In this document: in pieces, positions 1 to 5,766 of the stretch
Layout: each line of letters begins with the position of its first letter
Numbering within the stretch: the first letter of the stretch is position 1
NCBI GenBank assembly: GCA_030621685.1
Contig: JAUXHF010000124.1
Location: forward strand, 1-6,178
Direction: 5' to 3'
From: Spirochaetota bacterium
GTDB lineage: Bacteria; Spirochaetota; UBA12135; COTS27
Length of the DNA: 6,178 bases
Position numbers and translations under genes: made by a program
Notes under the pieces: model-generated
The model's input: only the letters and a program-made list of their open reading frames with translations
What the model was told of the DNA's origin: nothing
Databases searched by the model: none

Positions 1-129
1 ATGGCAAAACATATCATAGATGCCAAGCGGGCAGGGCCTAGCTTTTGATGCTGCTTAAGCTAAGCCATCCAAGTTCTTCAGAGCAGGAGCAGCAGTCCAT
101 GCTTTGTGAGGGCTTGCGAGCGCTTATAA
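1..129 (+). pseudogene. Decayed partial copy of fabV (codons 28-70), cut by the window edge
   Basis: This stretch aligns with bases 236-362 inside the intact fabV gene downstream: I count 11 substitutions and two single-base insertions over about 127 aligned positions, roughly 91% identity. It corresponds to FabV residues 28 to 70. One extra base lies near base 39 and another near base 55. Read from the ATG at base 1, translation stops at TGA 46-48, so it cannot make the FabV segment. Similarity begins at the first base of the window, so the copy may extend further left. It ends sharply after base 129, 25 bases before the fabV start. Several differences are G-to-A or C-to-T relative to the intact copy (CGG to CAG twice, CCC to TCC, GTC to ATC), as expected for an unselected copy drifting towards AT. 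It could be the remnant of a tandem fabV duplication or a local segment duplication. Confidence 0.8.
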
Positions 130-131
130 AA
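124..131 (+). promoter_or_regulatory. TATA-like box just upstream of fabV
   Basis: The octamer TTATAAAA spans the end of the decayed fabV copy and the unique sequence after it. It is centred about 27 bases before the ATG at 155. In an archaeon this spacing would suit a TATA box driving a nearly leaderless transcript. In a bacterium TATAAA (125-130) could be a -10 box, with TTGTGA at 104-109 as a weak -35 at a short 15-base spacing. Either reading is an inference from composition and position only. Confidence 0.25.
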
Positions 132-137
132 GAAAAG

Positions 138-144
138 AAGGAAG
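138..144 (+). promoter_or_regulatory. Ribosome-binding-site-like purine run for fabV
   Basis: AAGGAAG lies 10 bases before the ATG at 155 and 13 before the ATG at 158. The spacing slightly favours the first ATG. Family alignment (MIIKPK-type starts) would fit the second ATG, so the true start may be either one; the difference is a single residue. Confidence 0.45.
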
Positions 145-154
145 TACAAATATT

Positions 155-1435
155 ATGATGCTCATTGAACCTAAGATAAAGGGATTTATCTGCATAACCG
201 CCCATCCTTTGGGGCGTCAAAAAAGCGTAGAAAGCATGGCAAAACATGTCATTGATGCCAAGCGGGCAGGGCAGGCTTTTGATGCTGCTAAGCTAAGTCA
301 TCCAAGTTCTTCAAAGCAGGAGCGGCGGCCCATGCTTCGAGAGGGCTTGCGAGCGCTTATAATCGGCGGGTCGGCTGGCTATGGTCTTGCTAGCAGAGTG
401 GTTTTAGGCTTTGGCTTAAAAGCGAGTACGGTAAATGTCTCTCTTGAGCGAGCGGCGAAAGCTGGCAGAACGGCTAGTGCTGGTTGGTATAATTCAGCGG
501 CCTATGTTAATATGGCCAAGCAGGCAGGCCTGCCTTGTTTCGATATCAATGGAGATGCTTTCGATAGCGAGGTTAAACGAAAAACGATTGAATGTATAAA
601 GAAAGAGCTTTCTGCCATTGATATTTTGATTTATAGCGTAGCGGCACCTAAGCGGAAAACTCAAGATGAACATGGCGAAACCTTAGTGTATAGCTCTGCT
701 CTAAAACCTATTGGCAAAGCGTTTCGTACAAAAACAATGAACAGCAAGCAGAAAAGCATTCATGAAGTGGAGATTCCAGCGGCCAGCGCCGAAGAGATTT
801 TCGCTACAAAAAAAGTAATGGGCGGCGAGGACTGGGAGAGCTGGGTTACGCTACTTGCTAAGGAAAACTTGCTTGCCCCGGGCTTTCTCACCTTAGCGTA
901 TTCTTATATTGGCCCAGAGCTAACCTCGTCTATTTATAGAGAGGGAACAATTGGCGAAGCAAAAAAACATTTAGAGAAAACAGCGCTCTTGTTAAACAAA
1001 ACTTTTGCTGGGCGCGCCGCGGCTTTTATCTCGGTGAACAAGGCGCTTGTTACTCAGGCTTCGGCGGCCATTCCTACCTTGCCGCTTTATGTTTCGCTGC
1101 TTTATAAGGTTATGAAAGAAAAAAACCTGCACGAAGATGTTAGCGAACAAATGCTTAGGTTATTCAGTGAAAAACTGCAGAAGCATTTGCAGAGCAGGCA
1201 AGAAAATGAGAACGAGGATGTTTTTATTCGCTTAGATGATTACGAGATGCGCCCTGATGTGCAGGCTGAAGTGAAAGATCGCTTCCTTAAAATTAAGGAT
1301 GAAAACCTAGAGCAGCTTGCCGATACGAAAGGCTATGATACAGCTTTTTTAAACCTTTTTGGTTTTGCTGTTCCCGGAGTTGACTACCAGCTAGCATGCG
1401 AAGAAAACGTGCCGCTGTCTTCGCTTGTAGAGTAA
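155..1435 (+). CDS. fabV: Trans-2-enoyl-ACP/CoA reductase, FabV/TER family
   Basis: FabV enzymes reduce the trans-2 double bond of enoyl-ACP or enoyl-CoA, the last step of a fatty-acid elongation cycle, in the cytosol; TER relatives act on crotonyl-CoA. The 426-residue product shows the family signature throughout: EPKIKGFI (5-12), the nucleotide-binding loop GGSAGYGLASR (71-81), AGWYNSAA (109-116), INGDAF (131-136), LKPIGK (183-188), MGGEDW (222-227), YSYIGPELT (249-257), the catalytic pair Tyr261-x8-Lys270, VTQASAAIP (299-307), LPLY (309-312) and the end LFGF..PGVDY (401-411). Glu98, after the second beta strand, sits where FabV proteins carry an acidic residue, which would favour NADH (inference). 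Family members are usually near 400 residues. The excess lies between HPLG (17-20) and ALII (67-70), about 46 residues where about 24 are usual. The common Trp-Pro before the catalytic Tyr is Ser-Ser here (258-259). No other fatty-acid synthesis gene is in view. Confidence 0.93.
   Translation: MMLIEPKIKGFICITAHPLGRQKSVESMAKHVIDAKRAGQAFDAAKLSHPSSSKQERRPMLREGLRALIIGGSAGYGLASRVVLGFGLKASTVNVSLERAAKAGRTASAGWYNSAAYVNMAKQAGLPCFDINGDAFDSEVKRKTIECIKKELSAIDILIYSVAAPKRKTQDEHGETLVYSSALKPIGKAFRTKTMNSKQKSIHEVEIPAASAEEIFATKKVMGGEDWESWVTLLAKENLLAPGFLTLAYSYIGPELTSSIYREGTIGEAKKHLEKTALLLNKTFAGRAAAFISVNKALVTQASAAIPTLPLYVSLLYKVMKEKNLHEDVSEQMLRLFSEKLQKHLQSRQENENEDVFIRLDDYEMRPDVQAEVKDRFLKIKDENLEQLADTKGYDTAFLNLFGFAVPGVDYQLACEENVPLSSLVE
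236..362 (+). repeat. Intact copy of the segment duplicated at 1-129
   Basis: This segment of fabV, coding for residues 28 to 70, is the source or sister of the decayed copy at 1-129. The two copies start 235 bases apart. It covers almost the same part of the protein (roughly 38-62) where this FabV is longer than its relatives, so the extension and the duplication may be historically linked. Confidence 0.8.
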
Positions 1436-1445
1436 TTCCTACGTA

Positions 1446-1472
1446 TTTAATTGCTGGGTTTTAATTGCTGGG
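1446..1472. repeat. 13-base direct repeat between fabV and the acetyltransferase gene
   Basis: TTTAATTGCTGGG occurs exactly at 1446-1458 and again at 1460-1472, one base apart. It lies in the 99-base gap after the fabV stop. I see no hairpin plus T-run in this gap, so fabV and the next gene could be read through on one transcript. The duplication looks like replication slippage; a paired regulator-binding site is possible but unsupported. Confidence 0.75.
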
Positions 1473-1534
1473 GCTTGCCTGATTCATGAGCTTCTTGAGA
1501 TGCATGAACTAGGGAAATTTCGTTAGGCAGCAAG

Positions 1535-2791
1535 ATGAACATTGTAGAAGTTAGGCCTGCAAATGCAAATGCAAAAGGAAAAGGAAAAGGAAAAGGTGAT
1601 AAGCGGCTATCATCTAAAAGCGAAAGTGCTAAGCAAGAGAAACAGAAGGATGATGCGTTAGAGGAGCTTTTTAAATCGTACCCCTACAAGCGATATCAAC
1701 ACAGTAGGCAATTTCTTGACACAAAGAAATTAGTGAAAACGTATGCTGGGGCCTTTCGCAGAGCTAACATACAAACTACCATAAAAGCTAGCATACAAAC
1801 GAAAACACAGCATGCAGCAGCAGCTACTGCTAGCAACAAGCAAGAAGCTGGCGGCAAGCCAATTCTGGCTGCTGCCACAGCCTTGCCCTTTACTCTTCTT
1901 AGCAAAGTGCTTGGCCTAGCTTGTTTTAGCCTGCAAAATTTCTTAGCTCTTCCCGCTAAAGATCTAGCCCTGGCCTCATGTTCATGTTATCCAGAAACAA
2001 GAGGTTTTTTATATGGCAAACTTTACGAAAATATTCTGGAAAGCATCAAAGCCCATGCTCAAGCTCAAGCCCGTGAGCAAGTTGCAGGGCAGAGGTATTT
2101 CTTATCGGCAAAAATAGCCAGCGGCGACAAGGATGCAGTGAAGGCCTTAACCAGTCATGGTTTTTCTTATGTAGCGGTAGAAAGCGTCTTCACCAAAGTT
2201 TTTGATGAAGACTATATAAACCATGTTTGCGATCCCTTGTTAGCAGAAGTACAGAAGCAGGGCTATCGTTTCTTAAGAGCCAGTGAAGCCGATAGCAGTG
2301 AGCTGCTTACGTTAGTAGCAGAAAACCCGTATATGAATCGCTATCATTTAGATGAAAACATATCCGAGCAAGCGGTGGCTAGGATATATATGGAAACCTT
2401 ATCTGAAAGTTTTAAGAACCCGCTTCACCATGTGCTTATATGCCGAAAAGGCGAGGAGCTAGCAGGCTTTCTTAGTGTGATTCAAAATGAAAATTTAAAA
2501 AAATTTAGCCTGCTAGCCAAAGACAGCAAACGGGCTGCTTCTGGCAAGCGTTATGATTGTAGTTACAGTTACGGAAGCCTAGATTATATCATCGTAAATA
2601 AAACGATGCGCCATAGGCAAGTAGCACAGGCGCTTTGTTTAGCGGGCCTTAAGAAGTTATTTAAAAAGGACAAGGCTGTGGTTAGCGTAAAAACCTTACT
2701 TGATAACTACGCTGCGGTAAACCTTTTGCTGAAATGTCAGTTTTCGCTGAGTTCTAGTAATGTGCTTTTACATCAACATCTTTTTAGTTGA
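1535..2791 (+). CDS. GNAT-family N-acetyltransferase, WecD/RffC-like, divergent
   Basis: The 418-residue product has two parts. Residues 1-110 are a basic low-complexity extension with Ala-Asn, Gly-Lys and Lys/Ser/Gln runs and no recognisable domain. Residues about 117-418 follow the two-lobed layout of WecD/RffC-type acetyltransferases, which move acetyl from acetyl-CoA to the amino group of nucleotide-linked amino sugars. Signs of this are ALTSHGFSYVAVES (204-217), YRFLRASEAD (244-253), the NRYHLDENIS stretch (268-277), a GFLSV strand (311-315), YIIV (351-354) with R359-x2-Q-x-A364, LDN with A394 (389-394), and the closing LHQHLF (412-417). Motifs are degenerate: two usual glycines are Gln (362, 402), and the usual tyrosine of the LY..GF motif is Leu398. 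The substrate is unknown and activity is uncertain. The N-terminal extension roughly adds 100 residues to the usual size. No strong ribosome-binding site precedes the ATG, and the next in-frame Met is residue 267, so this start is the only reasonable ATG. Confidence 0.7.
   Translation: MNIVEVRPANANAKGKGKGKGDKRLSSKSESAKQEKQKDDALEELFKSYPYKRYQHSRQFLDTKKLVKTYAGAFRRANIQTTIKASIQTKTQHAAAATASNKQEAGGKPILAAATALPFTLLSKVLGLACFSLQNFLALPAKDLALASCSCYPETRGFLYGKLYENILESIKAHAQAQAREQVAGQRYFLSAKIASGDKDAVKALTSHGFSYVAVESVFTKVFDEDYINHVCDPLLAEVQKQGYRFLRASEADSSELLTLVAENPYMNRYHLDENISEQAVARIYMETLSESFKNPLHHVLICRKGEELAGFLSVIQNENLKKFSLLAKDSKRAASGKRYDCSYSYGSLDYIIVNKTMRHRQVAQALCLAGLKKLFKKDKAVVSVKTLLDNYAAVNLLLKCQFSLSSSNVLLHQHLFS
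1559..1594 (+). repeat. In-frame hexanucleotide repeat in the acetyltransferase gene
   Basis: Six consecutive hexamers, GCAAAT twice, GCAAAA once and GGAAAA three times, code for Ala-Asn, Ala-Asn, Ala-Lys and three Gly-Lys pairs (residues 9-20). The unit is two codons, so gain or loss of copies would change protein length without breaking the frame. Confidence 0.85.
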
Positions 2792-2797
2792 GGTTGC

Positions 2798-2820
2798 TTT
2801 TTACTGCTTTTCATTTTTTT
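2798..2820 (+). terminator. Possible oligo-T termination region after the acetyltransferase gene
   Basis: Three T runs (T5 at 2798-2802, T4 at 2808-2811, T7 at 2814-2820) begin seven bases after the stop codon. No GC-rich hairpin precedes them, so this does not look like a classical bacterial intrinsic terminator. It resembles the oligo-T terminators of archaea. Function is inferred from composition only. Confidence 0.3.
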
Positions 2821-2825
2821 ATAGG

Positions 2826-2849
2826 AATTTCTTATATATTTAAGAAATT
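2826..2849. repeat. Perfect 9-base inverted repeat
   Basis: AATTTCTTA at 2826-2834 is exactly mirrored by TAAGAAATT at 2841-2849 around a six-base loop. It lies between the T runs after the acetyltransferase gene and the start of the membrane-protein gene. The arms are AT-rich and no T run follows on the + strand, so a terminator role is unlikely there. A protein-binding operator near a downstream promoter is the main alternative. Confidence 0.65.
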
Positions 2850-2866
2850 ACTGTTACTATAGAAAG

Positions 2867-2875
2867 CATATATAG
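2867..2875 (+). promoter_or_regulatory. Candidate TATA-type promoter element for the membrane-protein gene
   Basis: CATATATAG is preceded by the purine-rich GAAAG, as in an archaeal BRE plus TATA box. It would place transcription start near 2895-2900, leaving a leader of about 40 bases before the ATG at 2940. In a bacterium TATAGA (2871-2876) could be a -10 box, but no good -35 is present. AT-rich gaps often contain such strings by chance. Confidence 0.25.
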
Positions 2876-2939
2876 ATTTGTAAAGTTCTCTTGGTATGAG
2901 CTTTAAAAAGTACGGAAAATAAAAGAAAAGAAGCGAAAA

Positions 2940-4541
2940 ATGCCGCATCCCAAACATTCTAAAGGCTACCGGGCAGGTCCTTTTTTTAAAGTATTTATAG
3001 CCATTGTGGCTATTCAATTTATTGTTATCGGCTTATTAGTAGCCGACAAAAGTGGGCTTATAGCTATAGCTGATTTAGGGAAGTGGGTGAAGCCTGAAAG
3101 CAGCAAAGAGCAAGAGCGAGAGCGAGAGCAAGAGCTAGCAGGAAAAGCTAGGAAAAATTTTCAAAACGGCAATGAATTTTCCTTTGGCTCTCTGGCTTTA
3201 GGCGAAGAAGAAAAAGCTTTCACACTTGAGAATCAAGAAAAGCTTGTCCCAGGTAGGACGGATAAGGGCAAAAGCAAGCAACGTAGTCCCTCGGAGCTTT
3301 TAGCGAGTAAGGAAATTATTAGCCTTCCCGATGTTTTGGGCAAGAAAGCAAAAAGCTCTGATGTTCTTGAAAACATCAAAGTACGCCTGTTGCCAGATAG
3401 CTACCTTGATCTTGTTGATATAAAAAGCGAGGAGTTTTTGAATTCACAGCTTAGAGACATGCTTCGCAGCGTGCCGAAAACGAGGTTATACGTGCTTACC
3501 GAGTTTTCACATCCGCTTAACTTTGATGATTTGAATAAGTTAAAACGCCTTGGATTCTCTGGGGTCTATGGCGTGCCTGTGAACCAGTATGTAGGCAAGT
3601 CCTTAGTGGTGCTGTATATTGATTATAAGAGGCTTGGCAAATCTGTAACCATTTTGCCTAGCTCTGTGAATTTTTATCTACTGAAAAACTATACAGCCGA
3701 TGGCTACTATAAGCTTAATATTCTTTCGCTGGAAGAGGCGGAAGACTTTCAAATAGATATTAAATTCCCATATTCAAAATGGGGACGAGAGTTAGTTTTC
3801 AAAAAAAATACGGTAACCGGTATAGACATGTTTGACGAAGAACCACGTATCGATAAGCATGGAAGTTCTTTGGTAGCCAGCTTAGAAGAAAACCAAATTA
3901 TTTCTTTTTATAGCGAGTTTAAATATCAAGTTTCACTAGAAAGAGAGCTTAATCGTCATATTAAAGTACGGGCTAAGAAAATTGGTCTTGGTGGCTATAA
4001 AGAGCAAATGGAAACAGAGCAGCCTCAAATTCTTGAGGAGTTTACTATTTTCTCAAAGAAAATAGTTCCCTCTAGCTATATAGATTCTATTATCAGCCGA
4101 GTGAATACGAATCTCTCGGTAGCGGATATATGGAATCAGGTTGTTAATATTTTGGATAAGGAAATTGCTTACGATTGGCGAAAGCGTGATCTTTTTTTTA
4201 GTGGAAACCTTACCTACACGAATATTGAGGATATGTTTCTTAGCAGCCAAGAGCTTAGCGAAAAACGTGTGGGGGCTTGCACCGAGCGAACCTCGCTAGA
4301 GATAGCTATTTTACGGCGGCTTGGCATAGCTGCCAGGGCAGCCACGCGCCTGTATCACATATATACCGAAGTGTATATCCCAGAGGCAGGCTGGACTACT
4401 ACCTCGCTAACGCTTAACGAAATTCCGCTTACTGAATCTTCAAATAAAGACATGTCTTACTTTGTGTTTTGGGAGCCAGAGCATCCTGTTAGGCTGAAAT
4501 GGGGCGGCCAGATTTACCCTGCTATTGCGTATTCCTATTAA
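2940..4541 (+). CDS. Membrane-anchored transglutaminase-like domain protein
   Basis: The 533-residue product begins with a basic stretch (KHSKGYR, 5-11), then one hydrophobic helix at about 16-35. By the positive-inside rule the rest would lie outside the cytoplasmic membrane. Residues 50-145 are a charged, low-complexity linker with a Glu-Gln/Glu-Arg run. Residues 150-380 form a region I do not recognise that looks beta-rich. Residues about 385-533 resemble a transglutaminase-like core: an entry helix with DKEIAYDW (406-413), Cys447 in RVGACTERTSLE (443-454), ILRRLGIAARAA (457-468), and His473 in YHIYTEVYIPEAGW (472-485). The third catalytic residue, normally Asp in a W-x3-D-x-T pattern, aligns with Ser489 (W485 to T491). 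Such folds can be proteases, amidases, cross-linking enzymes or inactive binding domains. Substrate and activity are unknown. The ATG follows a purine-rich leader, and the signal-anchor begins properly from this start. Confidence 0.7.
   Translation: MPHPKHSKGYRAGPFFKVFIAIVAIQFIVIGLLVADKSGLIAIADLGKWVKPESSKEQEREREQELAGKARKNFQNGNEFSFGSLALGEEEKAFTLENQEKLVPGRTDKGKSKQRSPSELLASKEIISLPDVLGKKAKSSDVLENIKVRLLPDSYLDLVDIKSEEFLNSQLRDMLRSVPKTRLYVLTEFSHPLNFDDLNKLKRLGFSGVYGVPVNQYVGKSLVVLYIDYKRLGKSVTILPSSVNFYLLKNYTADGYYKLNILSLEEAEDFQIDIKFPYSKWGRELVFKKNTVTGIDMFDEEPRIDKHGSSLVASLEENQIISFYSEFKYQVSLERELNRHIKVRAKKIGLGGYKEQMETEQPQILEEFTIFSKKIVPSSYIDSIISRVNTNLSVADIWNQVVNILDKEIAYDWRKRDLFFSGNLTYTNIEDMFLSSQELSEKRVGACTERTSLEIAILRRLGIAARAATRLYHIYTEVYIPEAGWTTTSLTLNEIPLTESSNKDMSYFVFWEPEHPVRLKWGGQIYPAIAYSY
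3108..3137 (+). repeat. In-frame hexanucleotide repeat in the membrane-protein gene
   Basis: Five hexamers of the form GAGCRA (the last GAGCTA) code for Glu-Gln, Glu-Arg, Glu-Arg, Glu-Gln, Glu-Leu (residues 57-66). It sits in the linker just after the membrane anchor. As in the acetyltransferase gene, the unit is two codons and keeps the frame. Confidence 0.85.
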
Positions 4542-4604
4542 GCAGCAATGCCCATAAAAGTCTCTATGCGAAGCTTTGCTGTATTTGAATTTGGGATGGC
4601 CGTG

Positions 4605-4612
4605 TTTTTTTT
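4605..4612 (+). terminator. T8 run, possible transcript end of the membrane-protein gene
   Basis: Eight consecutive T bases lie 64 bases after the stop codon. The only nearby hairpin candidate (GCGA/TTGC at 4568-4579) is weak and too far upstream for a classical intrinsic terminator. An oligo-T archaeal-type stop is possible. Confidence 0.25.
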
Positions 4613-4654
4613 AAATGAGGAACTACATAAACTGAAAGCAAACTAGCCTTGAAT

Positions 4655-4685
4655 ATAGCGGTGATAGCGGTAATAGCGGTAATAG
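4655..4685. repeat. 9-base tandem repeat, three units and a partial
   Basis: ATAGCGGTG at 4655-4663 is followed by ATAGCGGTA at 4664-4672 and 4673-4681, then ATAG. The unit does not overlap any gene. Likely a slippage-prone microsatellite. Confidence 0.85.
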
Positions 4686-4762
4686 AGAAATAAGTTTAAA
4701 AACAGAACGCCTCAAAATTTTTTTCTACATTTTTTCTAACACTGTAAATATTCTAGTGCTAA

Positions 4763-4794
4763 AGCTAATGAGCTAATGAGCTAATGAGCTAATG
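4763..4794 (+). repeat. 8-base tandem repeat of four exact units, forming chained mini-ORFs
   Basis: AGCTAATG occurs four times without change at 4763-4770, 4771-4778, 4779-4786 and 4787-4794. On the + strand the joins make ATG-AGC-TAA three times in a row (starts 4768, 4776, 4784), each stop sharing its last A with the next ATG (TAATG). The fourth ATG (4792) opens a nine-codon ORF ending at TGA 4819-4821. That stop overlaps an ATG at 4818, whose 19-codon ORF runs to TAG 4875-4877, past the DHH start at 4861. Whether ribosomes use any of these is unknown; the repeat itself is certain. Confidence 0.85.
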
Positions 4795-4860
4795 AACATG
4801 GCGGGCGGGAAACTTCAATGAATACCTTTATCGCTGGAAAAATATCGAATCAAGGAAAAG

Positions 4861-5766
4861 ATGAATACAAACACTAGGATTAAAGAGGTGTTGCTTACGC
4901 ACCGCAACTGCCCCGATGGCGCAGCAGCTGCTGTTGTTTTGCGAACGCTTCAGCCAAATGCCTACGTAGGCTTTGCTACTCACGATTCGGTGGGCAAAGA
5001 GGCCTTGCGTCATATGGAAGGGCTGCAAGCAGGCGAGCGTATGTTTATCGCTGATATTGCTCCGGGCTTTGGCGCGCTTAATAAACTTATGCGTTTAGCT
5101 GCTGAAAAGCAAGTTTTCCTAGGCATTTATGACCATCACGAGACGATGAAATGGCTGAAAGATATTGAGACCAAAGAAAACAAATACGTTGAAATTATTT
5201 TCGATGAAACGCGCTGTGGTTCAAAAATCCTTTTTGATAGCATAACGAAACTCCATGCCGATTTCTATACTGATGTTGATAGTTTAAAGCCCTACGAAGA
5301 ATTTATTCGCGTGACGAACGACCGTGATCTTTGGCTTCAGCAAGAAGAGCAAAGTGAAGCCTTAGCCATGCTGCATAATGTTTTAGGTGATGAGGACTAT
5401 ATGCAACGTTTCCTAGAGAACCCCAACATAGGCTTTAGCGATAAAGAAAAAACTATTTTAGAATATGTTGCCGGGCAAAAGAAAAAAAACGAAGATAGGC
5501 TGCTTAAACGCATGCGTGTTGCCTACGATAGCCAATGTTTTAAATATGGAGCCATGTACGGCGAAGCCCAAAGCTCTGACCTGTTAAACAGAGCGATAGA
5601 GGAGCATTCTTTAGAGTATGCCTTTCTTATTAATTTAAACACAAAAAAAGTAAGTATGCGAAGCCGTGGCAAAATGAATTGCGCTAGTTTTGCAGAACAC
5701 TACAAGGGCGGCGGCCATGTTCGTGCCAGTGGCTTCCGATTGAATTTCAAAGAACCTCTGCTTTAA
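4861..5766 (+). CDS. DHH/DHHA1-family phosphoesterase (NrnB/COG2404-like)
   Basis: DHH-DHHA1 proteins are metal-dependent phosphodiesterases; relatives degrade short RNA oligonucleotides or cyclic and linear dinucleotides in the cytosol. The 301-residue product has the whole set of motifs. Motif I is THRNCPDG (13-20), with His14 and Asp19. Motif II is ADIAPG (64-69), with Asp65. Motif III is YDHHET (90-95). ETRCGSKILF follows at 116-125. Motif IV is NDRDLW (153-158). The C-terminal DHHA1 domain carries VSMRSRG (264-270) and GGGHVRASGF (283-292). Both the HxNCPDG form of motif I and the NDRDLW form of motif IV point to the COG2404 type more than to RecJ or GdpP. Length is normal for a two-domain protein, and no required residue seems missing. 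AAGGA ends four bases before the ATG, and no in-frame ATG lies between this start and the upstream stop at 4819-4821. The stop overlaps the next gene's start. The exact substrate cannot be read from the sequence. Confidence 0.88.
   Translation: MNTNTRIKEVLLTHRNCPDGAAAAVVLRTLQPNAYVGFATHDSVGKEALRHMEGLQAGERMFIADIAPGFGALNKLMRLAAEKQVFLGIYDHHETMKWLKDIETKENKYVEIIFDETRCGSKILFDSITKLHADFYTDVDSLKPYEEFIRVTNDRDLWLQQEEQSEALAMLHNVLGDEDYMQRFLENPNIGFSDKEKTILEYVAGQKKKNEDRLLKRMRVAYDSQCFKYGAMYGEAQSSDLLNRAIEEHSLEYAFLINLNTKKVSMRSRGKMNCASFAEHYKGGGHVRASGFRLNFKEPLL

Larger units (their letters stand above)
4542..4860. other. 319-base gap with no convincing gene
   Basis: Between the transglutaminase-like gene and the DHH gene I find no tRNA or other structured RNA that I can recognise. 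The gap holds oligo-T runs (4605-4612, 4718-4724, 4730-4735), a 9-base tandem repeat (4655-4685), an 8-base tandem repeat (4763-4794), TTTAAAAA at 4695-4702 as a possible TATA box, and AAGGA (4852-4856) before the DHH start. It probably contains the end of one transcript and the promoter and leader of the next, but the promoter cannot be placed with confidence. Confidence 0.6.

Noticed and set aside
38..247. Minus-strand ORF across the decayed fabV copy and the fabV start
   Set aside because: It overlaps fabV on the opposite strand, has no recognisable domain and is explained by the coding strand.
1483..1508. Inverted TTCATG/CATGAA pair upstream of the acetyltransferase gene
   Set aside because: Arms of only six bases around a 14-base loop, easily due to chance.
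1696..1905. Minus-strand ORF, Cys- and Ala-rich and hydrophobic, inside the acetyltransferase gene
   Set aside because: It mirrors the low-complexity Ala/Thr/Gln-coding stretch of the sense gene and has no ribosome-binding site or family match.
2826..2849. Inverted repeat as a Rho-independent terminator
   Set aside because: The stem is almost all A-T, and the T run lies before it instead of after it on the + strand.
2832..3017. Minus-strand ORF overlapping the start of the membrane-protein gene
   Set aside because: Its aromatic-rich composition comes from reading AT-rich leader DNA backwards, and it overlaps a better-supported gene.
4053..4250. Minus-strand ORF inside the transglutaminase-like gene
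   Set aside because: Fully inside a conserved coding region in another frame, with no recognisable features.
4655..4794. Possible CRISPR array or iteron-type origin formed by the two repeats in the gap
   Set aside because: Units are 8 and 9 bases with no spacers, no cas or replication gene is nearby, and simple slippage explains them.
4828..5028. Minus-strand ORF over the start of the DHH gene
   Set aside because: Overlaps motif I of a well-supported enzyme on the other strand, with no recognisable domain.
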